A stretch of DNA of 64,000 nucleotides, from contig JBAOKB010000174.1 in the NCBI GenBank assembly GCA_037044905.1, positions 1 through 64,000 of the forward strand, in the 5' to 3' direction. Below are positions 20,917 to 29,568 of this stretch, piece by piece. The notes beneath the pieces were generated by a model that was given only the letters and a program-made list of their open reading frames with translations, ran no database searches and had not been told where the DNA came from. A program made the position numbers and the translations under genes. Source of the stretch: Hortaea werneckii. Lineage: Eukaryota; Ascomycota; Dothideomycetes; Mycosphaerellales; Teratosphaeriaceae. Every line of letters starts with the position of its first letter. The first letter of the stretch is position 1.

Positions 20917-21357
20917 ATGTGCCTCTATAATCGAATAGTGTGGTCTTGCGGCCACTATCGAAGAGAGCGTGTTCTCGTCGAAATATGCGCATTCACTGGC
21001 GCGGCATGCGAACGCGAGAATATCAGGGATGTACAGGTTGGCGAGCCGTGCCGATCGTGTCGTGACGACGACGATATTAGTCCGGAGAGACTCCACCAAC
21101 ACGGCCGATCCGATAGTGCTCCCAACGGAAGTGCGATGGTGAATGGGCATCTCACCAGCCTCGATCCAGATAGGTTTGCCGAAGCTGAAGAAGACAGCCC
21201 GGGAGGCGAGCATGACGGCGAATTTAGCGCGGTCCAGTTCGCACTATGCCAGCACGGCGAGTGGATGCTGGCGTGCGACGAGTGTCTTGGTCCTGTTGAC
21301 ATGGGCCAAAATGATTCTGTCGACCACGAAGAGAGTCAGGCCGGAGGCGAATCGTGA
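20917..21357 (+). CDS. small Cys/His-rich fungal protein of unknown function
   Basis: 146 aa from the ATG that begins MCLYNRIVWSCGHYRRER; an upstream in-frame ATG at 20836 would add 27 residues. Fungal proteins that start with a CxY...CGH block followed by spaced cysteines are common in Dothideomycetes and probably bind zinc. Here the block is followed by C (VEICAFTGAAC), then CRSC and, at the C-terminus, CQHGEWMLACDEC. An acidic low-complexity segment separates the two groups. No signal peptide or membrane span. It is convergent with psf1, the stops being only 76 bp apart. Confidence 0.65.
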   Translation: MCLYNRIVWSCGHYRRERVLVEICAFTGAACERENIRDVQVGEPCRSCRDDDDISPERLHQHGRSDSAPNGSAMVNGHLTSLDPDRFAEAEEDSPGGEHDGEFSAVQFALCQHGEWMLACDECLGPVDMGQNDSVDHEESQAGGES

Positions 21358-21433
21358 ACCTGGTGCGGCGACAGTCGTGGGTCCTTTGTACTTTGCGATT
21401 GAAGCATCGTGCTCCCAGACGATCTAAAGCACC

Positions 21434-22099
21434 TCACCCCAATTTCTGCAAATAACCCTGCTGAATCAACCTCTCGACGTCCGCTTGCCTTACATAGAAC
21501 TGACTGTTCTTCGTCAAAGTGATGCTGCCGTACTCTGTCTGGATTTCACCAGCATCTCGCAAGACTCTGACGTCGATAAATATATCCCTGGGCGGCTCAA
21601 GACTTCCGGTCAAATCGATGTCGGTCCATTGACCTTTATATGCAGCCAGTAGATTGCTGTAGCTGTTGATATAGGCTTCTTCGTCCGCGCTCAGATTACT
21701 CGAGTCTCCTGACTGTGCTCGCGTAGATGTGGCTGCCGATTGAATCTCTGCCACATCGGCTCCGGACCAACACATCTCCTCCAGCTTGTCCGTCCTGGTT
21801 CGGTGATATGCAAGTAGGCACCTCTTGTTCCTTCGCATTGCCAGATGATTCACCAGCAAGGCACATGCAGTTGCAGGGTCTTCGGCGGGGTTGAAGCCGC
21901 TTGATTTGATCTGTGTGCCATCGCTACCTTGTGTGCTCTGGCTCTGATAAGGCGCGAGGAGACTGTTCACTTCGCGATCGAGATCACGCACCTCCTTCGT
22001 GACCGCCCGGACAGTAGTGGCGGCGTAGGGTGGCAGATGTTGAAGATTCTGGATACGTTTTGCGTCAAGCACGAGCTTGTTCGCGGTCTCGGCGTACAT
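21434..22099 (-). CDS. PSF1: GINS complex subunit Psf1
   Basis: Subunit of the GINS tetramer, part of the CMG replicative helicase at origins and forks. It is a single exon of 221 aa, normal length. The A domain starts MYAETANKLVLDAKRIQNLQ and includes the strongly conserved LAMRRNKRCLLAYHRTRTDK at about 89-108. The linker is followed by YSNLLAAYKGQW and the B domain (DVRVLRDAGEIQTEYGSI, QFYVRQADVERLIQQGYL). It is head to head with a family X DNA polymerase gene; the shared 388-bp promoter contains an ACGCGT box 87 bp from this start. Confidence 0.96.
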   Translation of the reverse strand: MYAETANKLVLDAKRIQNLQHLPPYAATTVRAVTKEVRDLDREVNSLLAPYQSQSTQGSDGTQIKSSGFNPAEDPATACALLVNHLAMRRNKRCLLAYHRTRTDKLEEMCWSGADVAEIQSAATSTRAQSGDSSNLSADEEAYINSYSNLLAAYKGQWTDIDLTGSLEPPRDIFIDVRVLRDAGEIQTEYGSITLTKNSQFYVRQADVERLIQQGYLQKLG

Positions 22100-22185
22100 G
22101 CTGCCTACAAACGCCTGGCTGGCTATGCAGGTGCTCTGAACGAAGTCAGTGAGGTGGGATGGACAGCTGCGACCTCCACTGGACG

Positions 22186-22191
22186 ACGCGT
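22186..22191. promoter_or_regulatory. MCB (ACGCGT) in the psf1/POLX divergent promoter
   Basis: ACGCGT within GACGACGCGTCGCG, itself nearly palindromic. MCB boxes recruit the MBF complex (Mbp1-Swi6 class) for G1/S transcription of replication genes in ascomycetes. It sits 87-92 bp upstream of the psf1 ATG, a sensible location for a replication-factor promoter. Confidence 0.5.
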
Positions 22192-22487
22192 CGCGGGGGG
22201 AAATGGAGGGCGCGCTCGCAATCTGCCGAAGTTACACCGCCCTAGACCACTTGAGCTGGCAGCACTCACCTCCATCGCTACATGTGCAGTGTACGCCAAC
22301 CACTTACCCCATTGCCTACATACGTCTCTGCTGCCTTGGATGTATGCATTGGTGGTGTACTGAACACTTTGCTCACTGGCTGCCAAAGCCAGATTGCTCG
22401 ATAGCTGACCCTTTGACCCGTTTGAAGTGCTTGCCGTCTTGGTGGTCGGTCTGCCTGGACTGCAACCTAGATTCGACGGGATAGAAA

Positions 22488-24689
22488 ATGACAGACGGTG
22501 CTTCTCAGCATCGCCTGAAAGCAAAACAGCGATTCTACGACGACCTCGATGGAGCTTTGACCGAGTCTGATGACGCCGCTGATCCGGGCCGTCAGGCTTC
22601 GATAGCCGCCTTGGAGAGGGCGAGAGCACGCCAAATTGAGTCCAGTACCAGTAGCAGACGATCACGTGGCTTGCCACGCTCAACTTCGGACACCAAACTT
22701 GCGTCCAGGGACGCCGCGAGTGATCAAGCACCACGTCCCTCACTGAGTGGTGGCGAGCACAGATCGCCGTTGCAGAAGGGCGCAACCTTCTCTGCTGGAC
22801 CGAGTAAAGCGATGGCCCCAACTGCACCCCCTTCTGCGATACCACGTTCAATTGTTGGAAAGCGGAAGCGAGACAGCGACATCAAGTATGTACCAGACGC
22901 CCAGCAGATCTTCAAAGGCCTTCACTTTTACTTCTTTCCCAACGACGACAAAAACCATGCCAGGGCTATGCGAATCATCAAAGCAATTGAATTTGGTGCC
23001 ACATGGCAAAAAGATTGGAATCAGAGCGTCACACATGTTTTAGTTGACAAAGCCATTGATTACAATCTGCTCTTGCGATTTTTAAAGCTTGACAGACTGC
23101 CAGAGCATGTTGTACTGGTCTCTGAAAACTACCCAGCTTCTTGTGTATCCTATAGGGCAATCTTGGATGCAAGGCAGAGTCAGTTTCGAGTCAAGGGGGC
23201 ACCGGAGCCGCTAAAGACGATTGAACCAATCTGTGGGCTTCCTCAAAGCTCGGCAGAATCTGACAAGTCCTTACAACTCAAGCCGGCTGGTAAGTCAGTC
23301 GTAGCGAGACAGCCAGAGACTCAGCAGACAACAGTGACAGAAGCTCACTCGTCCTCTCAAACGAGGATTGGATCGTCTGTTGCAAACATACTTGATCCGG
23401 GCGATGGGCAGGTCGCACACAAGGCAACAGAGCAAGACGGCATACAGTCATCCCCTGATACATCGAAAGAATTTGAAGCGGCCGTAAAGCAGGCCAGGGA
23501 GCTACGAGATCTGCCAATAGAGCACGAGGAAGAAGAGGACGCGCGGCCCATATCCTCGGATGGTCCGCCTGACACCGACGAAGAGGAACAAGCGCCTTCA
23601 TCATCTGTAAAGCAGCGCAAGAATAAGGCCCAAACTATGCAAGACAAATTCCAATGCATGCAAAAGCACACTGGGGATAAGCCTGGCAATCCCAACGCAC
23701 ACACAGTCGACATTCTACAACATATGGCGGACTACTACGGCCAGATCGGCGACGAGTGGCGAATCCGTGCCTACCGCAAAGCCATCGGCACACTACGCAA
23801 TCATCCCGTAAAAGTCTGGACTATGGAAGAAGCTCTCGCACTCCCTCAGATCGGTCCTCGGCTAGCGAAGAAGATCGAAGAGATCGCAATTACGAACCGG
23901 CTCCGCCGTCTCGACAACGCTCGTGCTGAGCCGACAGATCAGGTTCTCCAGACTTTCATGGGTGTTTACGGCGCTGGCCTTGCAAAGGCTAGCGAATGGG
24001 TTGCGGCCGGATACAAGACGCTGGATGATGTGCTGGAGAAGGCGGATCTGACGGAGAACCAGCGCGTAGGCATCGATCATTACGCTGACTTCCACACTCG
24101 CATCCCGCGTGCAGAAGTTGAAATGCATGGATCGACTGTACGTCGTGCGCTGCAGCGGATCGACGACAGATTCCAAGTCATCATCGGCGGCTCCTATCGT
24201 CGCGGCTCGAAAGACTCCGGCGATATCGACTGCATCATCACCCGTCCTAACACGGGTCTTGCCCATTTACGCAACGTCGTACTGGGACAGCTGGTGCCTG
24301 AACTGCTCAAGGCGGGATTTCTCGTCGCGAGCCTAGCCATAACGAGAAGGGACGACGGCTCGAAATGGCACGGCGCTTCCCAGCTTCCCTCCCCTCAAAC
24401 ACCCAACCCCAATCCCTGGCGCCGAATAGATCTCCTCCTCGTCCCTTCGGACGAGATCGGCGCGGCGCTTATCTATTTCACCGGGAACGACATCTTTAAC
24501 CGCTCGCTGCGGCTGCTGGCTAGCACGAAGGGGATGAGGTTGAACCAGCGCGGGCTGTATAAGGATTGCATGCGCGGTAAGGGTCGGGTCAAGATTACTG
24601 AGGGAGAGCTGGTGGAGGGGAAGGATGAGAAGAAGATCTTCGCGGCGCTGAATGTGCCATGGCGGCCGCCGGAGCATAGGATATGTTAA
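22488..24689 (+). CDS. POL4: family X DNA polymerase (Pol4 / Pol lambda-like) with BRCT domain
   Basis: Gap-filling repair polymerase used in base excision repair and non-homologous end joining. It is a single exon of 733 aa. A BRCT domain lies at about residues 137-235 (FKGLHFYFFPNDDKNHARAM, THVLVDKAIDYN), followed by a Ser/Glu-rich linker. The 8-kDa helix-hairpin-helix region begins near 405 (DILQHMADYYGQIGDEWRIR, LPQIGPRLAKKIEEI). The palm shows GGSYRRGSKDSGDIDCIIT at about 566-584, with two catalytic aspartates, and RRIDLLLVP with the third. The thumb begins YFTGNDIFNRSLR. It is larger than yeast Pol4, in line with filamentous fungi. Confidence 0.94.
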   Translation: MTDGASQHRLKAKQRFYDDLDGALTESDDAADPGRQASIAALERARARQIESSTSSRRSRGLPRSTSDTKLASRDAASDQAPRPSLSGGEHRSPLQKGATFSAGPSKAMAPTAPPSAIPRSIVGKRKRDSDIKYVPDAQQIFKGLHFYFFPNDDKNHARAMRIIKAIEFGATWQKDWNQSVTHVLVDKAIDYNLLLRFLKLDRLPEHVVLVSENYPASCVSYRAILDARQSQFRVKGAPEPLKTIEPICGLPQSSAESDKSLQLKPAGKSVVARQPETQQTTVTEAHSSSQTRIGSSVANILDPGDGQVAHKATEQDGIQSSPDTSKEFEAAVKQARELRDLPIEHEEEEDARPISSDGPPDTDEEEQAPSSSVKQRKNKAQTMQDKFQCMQKHTGDKPGNPNAHTVDILQHMADYYGQIGDEWRIRAYRKAIGTLRNHPVKVWTMEEALALPQIGPRLAKKIEEIAITNRLRRLDNARAEPTDQVLQTFMGVYGAGLAKASEWVAAGYKTLDDVLEKADLTENQRVGIDHYADFHTRIPRAEVEMHGSTVRRALQRIDDRFQVIIGGSYRRGSKDSGDIDCIITRPNTGLAHLRNVVLGQLVPELLKAGFLVASLAITRRDDGSKWHGASQLPSPQTPNPNPWRRIDLLLVPSDEIGAALIYFTGNDIFNRSLRLLASTKGMRLNQRGLYKDCMRGKGRVKITEGELVEGKDEKKIFAALNVPWRPPEHRIC

Positions 24690-25741
24690 ACGCCCAGGGC
24701 GTTCCCCTAGAGAAGTATGTCGAAAGTGTTGAGTTGATGGCACCTCCATGATGTTTGCTAGATCAGTAGTCTCAAGAGCGTGGAAAGTGGCTACTAAACA
24801 TCCAATTATACTGCTGCTAGCGCAATTCCCTCGTGAAGACACCGCTTTCGTGCACTCTTTTCATGCGTCCAGATGAACAAAGGGAGGCTGCAGATATGAG
24901 AATGAGAACACCATATAGGCGGTGCATCAGTGACGATCTGGAGCATTACATGTTGTGGAATAGCCATCATACAAGACGCAGTAACATCGAATGCTTAGCC
25001 CTTTGAAGACGGGAGAGGGGTATCACTAAGGGGGTGGGTTGGTGGAGCCCATGGCTGGTGAGAAATACACTACAGTATGATGTCAGACAAGAACAACCGT
25101 GAACACTGCACATGGCCTGATATGTGAAGTTTAACATGGCTGTTGCACAGCACATTTCATGGCTCTCGGTTCAGGAGATCAGGCTCCTGGGTCTCTCTGT
25201 GCCATTTTGGGCCTTGCCAGTACATGCTATGATTGGACCGCCTGTTTACAACGCGGTGCATCGAGCAAGTAGGGATTGAAGTGAAGTCGTCAACATATTC
25301 ACGATCGGCGGAGAGAGCCCAGAAGCCCAGACCCTGGACGTGCAGCAGGAGGGATATCGTCGGGGTTGTTCGGCGCGGAGTGACATGTTGGTGCTGGGGC
25401 ATGCCCGAATGAGGACTAGCGAAAATACAGATTGTCCATATCGTAAAATGATCATCAACGCATCGGGTAACGTGAAGCTTTTTGCTTTGGGAAGGTAGTC
25501 AGCATTTCATTGACGCTAAAGCTACCACGATATCGAAGCAGCAGCCGCAGGTTGCCTCAGCAGCCATCTGCTAGCGCAATCAAAAAGCCATGGATTTCAC
25601 AGCTTTTCTCCATACCCATACGCCATGCCGTGCTTGCTTTGGGACATAAAACCTCGTCTTTGATTTTTCACACCGTTTGCATCTGCCTAGCCTAGCCTAC
25701 CCGCAACAACAACATTTGCCTCGAGCCGCAATGCGCTTGGT
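24690..25741. other. 1.05-kb intergenic region
   Basis: Between the polymerase gene and RPL35 (convergent ends). Open frames here are short and of non-coding composition, and no structured RNA or repeat was recognised. Confidence 0.5.
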
Positions 25742-26364
25742 TTACTGGGCCTTGACGGCGTAGACGCGCTGGGGGAAATGCCTCTGCTTCTTCTTCTGGC
25801 GCTCGGTCACTCGGCTGGCGTCCTCCTTGGAAAGTGCGCGGCGGAGGGCGCGGGTCTGCTTCGGTCGCAGGTCGAGGGGCAGGTACTTCTTCTTCTCGTA
25901 GAAGAGGCGGAGCTGGTGACGCTGGGTGGTGTTGATGACGGTCAAGACACGAGCGATGGACTTGCGGACGTCGTGGCTGTTGGATCAATACCGTCAGCAT
26001 GCCAGCCCACCGAATGCTTCGAAATTGTGTCCGAGATGCGAGGTGCCGTAATCATGTTCGTGGATCCTGTTCGGCGGGGTCATGGGTGTGCACGTACATC
26101 TTGTTCAGCTTGCTCTGAGCACCACCGGCGATCTTCTGAGTCCGGAGCTGGACGAGCTCCTGCTTCAGCTCATCGCACTGCTTCTTCAACTCCTCCTTGT
26201 TCTTGCCCCAGAGCTGCGAAGCCTTGACCTTGCCGGACGACTACACAGAATATCCGTCAGCATGCCATTCCTCGCTTTCATGTTCGTGTCCCTCCCAGCG
26301 CCAGCCTCCATCCTCCACGACTGTATGGGTACATCTAGGTGTTGTATGTGGGTGTGCGTACCAT
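25742..26364 (-). CDS. RPL35: 60S ribosomal protein L35 (uL29)
   Basis: Large-subunit ribosomal protein at the polypeptide exit tunnel. Three exons: 26364-26362 (ATG only), 26240-26098 and 25976-25742, giving 126 aa. The mature sequence begins SSGKVKASQLWGKNKEEL and contains LVQLRTQKIAGGAQSKLNKI across to HDVRKSIARVLTVINTTQR, ending PQRVYAVKAQ. The start codon is an exon of its own, followed at once by GTACGC. Both introns are 121 nt and share sequence blocks, including a 14-bp segment with a CTGAC branch-site core. It is head to head with GOS1, with 403 bp between start codons. Confidence 0.96.
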
Positions 26365-26767
26365 CTTGACTGCTGCGTCTTGAAGTTAGTATCGGCGGTA
26401 GAAGGAGTGGGTGGTCGTCGTCGGTGTCCTCGTGCGCAAAAGGCGGCTTCAATCGCGAAGTTCGACGTCCGCTCCCGCAAATTCAGTCGGGCTTGGCGAG
26501 CGAGGTGCGCCAAGAAATGCATATGACGGCAGCTGCCGCTCGGTCAGGGACCAGCCGCTGGCCGAGCTCAGCCAGCCGGAGTGCTGCCTCAGGCGTGTGG
26601 CCCTTCTCCAGATTGCCCGCCTGGACGGGATGACGGGACACTGGAGACAACCTGAATGGTGGAGATGGTTGTGAGGGAGCCATTCCATAACGACCAATTG
26701 ATTGACATTGACGATACAATTGATGAAGAGGGAGGGTGGAAGCGTTAGGCCGTGATTTAGATCTACC

Positions 26768-27562
26768 ATGGCAGCTCAAAACAGCTGGGCCCAAGTCCGG
26801 CAGCAGGCGCGGGCACAGGAGACACAGGTGAGCATGCTATAGCTGCTCGAGTGGGACCGAACCATGTATTGACGAGACCCAAGACAGAATCGCTATTCCA
26901 CACATATGCCCAATTCGGATCCAAGACCGATCTAGAACCCAAACCAAGCGACGACGAAGCAAAGACAGAGGCACAGCTCAATGAGATACTCGACAAGGTA
27001 AACTCCCATTACCGACCCACCATCTCTCGAGCACCGATGCAAGACTGACACTAACGACCAGCGCTCAGCCACTCTCCAACAGCTCTCCCGCATCCTCGAC
27101 TCTGAGCCGACGACTTCCGCCCTGAAATCCACCAATCTGGCGCGTCACCGAGAGATCCTACAGCAACACCGCACCGAGCTTACGAGGCTAAAGAGCCAGA
27201 TCCAGCAACAACGGGATCGAGCCAATCTCCTCAGCAATGTGAGAAGCGACATTAGCAACTACCGTCGACAGGAGAACCCGGAGGCTGCCGAGGCCGACTA
27301 CATGCTGGATGAGCGGAGACGCCTGGATAACTCGCACAACATGGTGGACAGCGTATTGAGCCAGGCCTATGCCACCAACGAATCTTTCAGCCTGCAGAGG
27401 GAGAGCTTGGCAAGCATACAACGCAGAATTACAGGCGCCGCGGCCCAGATACCAGGCATCAATGGGCTCATGCAGAGGATTGGTAGCAAGAAGAGGAGAG
27501 ATGGGATTATCCTGGGTAGCTTTATTGCCTTCTGCTGTCTCGTACTGCTCTGGTTCTGGTAA
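26768..27562 (+). CDS. GOS1: Golgi v-SNARE Gos1 (GOSR1/GS28)
   Basis: SNARE of the medial and cis Golgi, acting in intra-Golgi and retrograde transport. Three exons (26768-26827, 26884-26997, 27062-27562) give 224 aa. The N-terminal start MAAQNSWAQVRQQARAQETQ joins TESLFHTYAQF, matching the Gos1 N-terminus, where the ETQTE join fixes the splice. The regulatory coiled coil is mid-protein. The Qb-SNARE motif lies at about 145-200 (DERRRLDNSHNMVDSVLSQA), and a C-terminal anchor DGIILGSFIAFCCLVLLWFW ends the protein. Tail to tail with ATP10. Confidence 0.95.
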
Positions 27563-27740
27563 TCAGAAAGCGCGATGGCATGTATGGCATTTGCACTTCT
27601 GCTGGGAGGAAAGAGGTGAATAGCAAGGAGTCATGGCGTACGAGATACCACTTTCAGGGAGGCATAGCAAAGCAGGGTTTATTTTCTTGGGTATCTTCAA
27701 TTCCTGTATAGTATAAAAGCCACTGTGGGCATTTCGGCCT

Positions 27741-28961
27741 TTACGATCTTGTGCCCTCATTTCTGACTTCCCCAACATGCCCTTCCATCACATCATCCAC
27801 AGCAGCCTCCAACTTCTCCTCCCGCTCAAAGAAGTCCACTCGCTTTTCTCTCGGCACTCTCGCCTCTTGACAGAGCCTCTTCAACCCCTTTACCATCCAC
27901 TCCTTCTCCCTATCTTCCGCCTCAGCACTCCCCGCCCAGCGAATCCGGCATTCCTGATCAACAAGGTAGACATACCCACCCTTGTCATTCAACAGCCCAA
28001 TCGCCTCCTTCATAATCTCACTCAGCCCCCTCCTAACCAGGAAAAACCTCCTCTGCTCTTCCAAACTCAACCCTTTCCTCAGATTCCCCGCCCCAAAAAG
28101 ATTCAGAATATGCCACTTAGCCCAATTCTCCTCGTAACTGATCCAGACCCTCTGCGCCACGTCTCCATTCTCCCTCAGCACCCCTTCCAGCTCGGGGTTC
28201 TCCTTCGTCCACGTCGCGACCTGGCGATCCGCCCACTCATTCCCGCCCAGACTAACAACCGACACTTTCCCAGCCATAGCCTCGCAAGTATCCCTCCCGA
28301 GCCCTCCATACCCATCCCCGCTCTGCAAGCGCTCCGCGCGCTTCTCCAACGTCCGACCGTAGAAGTTCGGGAAGAACAAGGCGTGTTCGCCGCGGAAGAG
28401 GCGCTCGTTGGCGACGAAGACTTTGCCCTTGTGGAACCGCATGTTGCTCCAGTCGCGGAAGTAGGGCTTTGCGATCTGCTTCGTCATCCGGGCGCGCCGT
28501 TCCAGGTGCTTCTCGTAGTTGTGGAAGTCGTCGCGCTTTTCCCGCCATCCGCGCGTGTCGAGGCCGATGTTCTCGCCCGGTTGCGGCGGGTTCGGCATCC
28601 CGATGGGTCGTGAGAGCGGGTACGGCGTGAAGTCCTCATCGTCGTCGCGTTTCTTGCGGAGGTCCGGGCCTGATGGGGTGGGGCGGAAGACTGGAGGGGG
28701 TGGAGCGGGTTTGGATGTGTTTGGGGGTGGTGGGGCGGGTTTAGAGGTGCGTTGCTGTTGCCGTTTTGCTGGGGTCTGCGAGGCGTAGGAGTGTCGTTGG
28801 GTGTGGTTGATCAGACATTGGCAGGAGGAGGTGGTGGGGAGGTCGGTATAGACCAGGGCACGCAGAGCACGGAGGGTGAGGGCCGATGGGGCTTTCATGG
28901 TGGGCGCCTGGCAAAGAGAAGAGGTAGAAGAGAAGTGGTGGACTTGGGGTTGGCTGGACAA
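27741..28961 (-). CDS. ATP10: mitochondrial ATP synthase assembly factor Atp10
   Basis: Inner-membrane chaperone for Atp6 assembly into the Fo sector. The single exon gives 406 aa from the first ATG. An internal ATG at 28898 begins MKAPSALTLRALRALVYTDL, a better presequence, so translation may start there (385 aa). A Pro/Lys-rich linker (SKPAPPPPNTSKPAPPPP) precedes the conserved body: PYFRDWSNMRFHKGKVFV, then VVSLGGNEWADRQVATWT, RVWISYEENWAKWHILNLF and GYVYLVDQECRIRWAGSAEA, the last two typical of Atp10. The middle resembles a degenerate thioredoxin fold without a CxxC. Tail to tail with GOS1. Confidence 0.93.
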   Translation of the reverse strand: MSSQPQVHHFSSTSSLCQAPTMKAPSALTLRALRALVYTDLPTTSSCQCLINHTQRHSYASQTPAKRQQQRTSKPAPPPPNTSKPAPPPPVFRPTPSGPDLRKKRDDDEDFTPYPLSRPIGMPNPPQPGENIGLDTRGWREKRDDFHNYEKHLERRARMTKQIAKPYFRDWSNMRFHKGKVFVANERLFRGEHALFFPNFYGRTLEKRAERLQSGDGYGGLGRDTCEAMAGKVSVVSLGGNEWADRQVATWTKENPELEGVLRENGDVAQRVWISYEENWAKWHILNLFGAGNLRKGLSLEEQRRFFLVRRGLSEIMKEAIGLLNDKGGYVYLVDQECRIRWAGSAEAEDREKEWMVKGLKRLCQEARVPREKRVDFFEREEKLEAAVDDVMEGHVGEVRNEGTRS

Positions 28962-29568
28962 GGAAGTTCGCTAGCATCAGGTAAAGCTTACATTACCGAC
29001 TGGATTAAGCTGCACGGGAGTGCCACACTTTAGCCACACCGGACAGTGAAAGTGTGGCGCTCACATCTACAGACTACACCGGAACAGCACTTCCCAGACC
29101 TCACATCTCATTAGGCCAAGTCGCACTCAACTGACCCTTCCAAGGTGAAGGATGACATCGGATATGCACGAAGCTGCACTTTGAGCAAAAGTGGCCGACG
29201 GGTTGAAAGATTCGAGGCAGCCCTGTGATACATCGCCAACGTCACGAGATATGCAGGAATCCGTGTGCGACATGGATTTCAGACAAGACAATGGGATTAT
29301 ATCTGGGGCCAGTCGCCACCCAACCTTTCGCTCAATACTTTCCTTGTAGTATAAGTCTCATATGCTCCACTGAAGACAGGACTGAAAAAGAAGGGGCAGA
29401 GCCCCTACGGAGAAGCCAATTCCAGGCAATGGCGTTAAAAAGCTAGTCTTGGTCCAAAACTCCAAGTTCTATTCACAGCTGAAGATCAATCAAGACGAAC
29501 AAAGCGGGTATGTTCCTTCAGCACCGACCTATAAGGCCACTTAATGCTCCAACTCCAAAAAATCAAAA
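28962..29568. other. intergenic region
   Basis: 607 bp containing the ATP10 promoter and the HMG-box gene 3' end. Two near-copies of GTGCCACACTTTAGCC / AGTGTGGCGCTCAC-type sequence lie near 29021-29064 in opposite orientation around CACACCGGACAGTG. No coding signal was seen. Confidence 0.4.

Noticed and set aside
22123..22851. 242-codon minus-strand frame across the psf1/polymerase promoter and polymerase 5' end
   Set aside because: Overlaps a well-supported coding region on the other strand, lacks any domain and is rich in Arg/Ser/Pro noise.
27777..28613. 278-codon plus-strand frame opposite ATP10
   Set aside because: Shadow of ATP10; Pro/Leu-rich repeats without conserved features.
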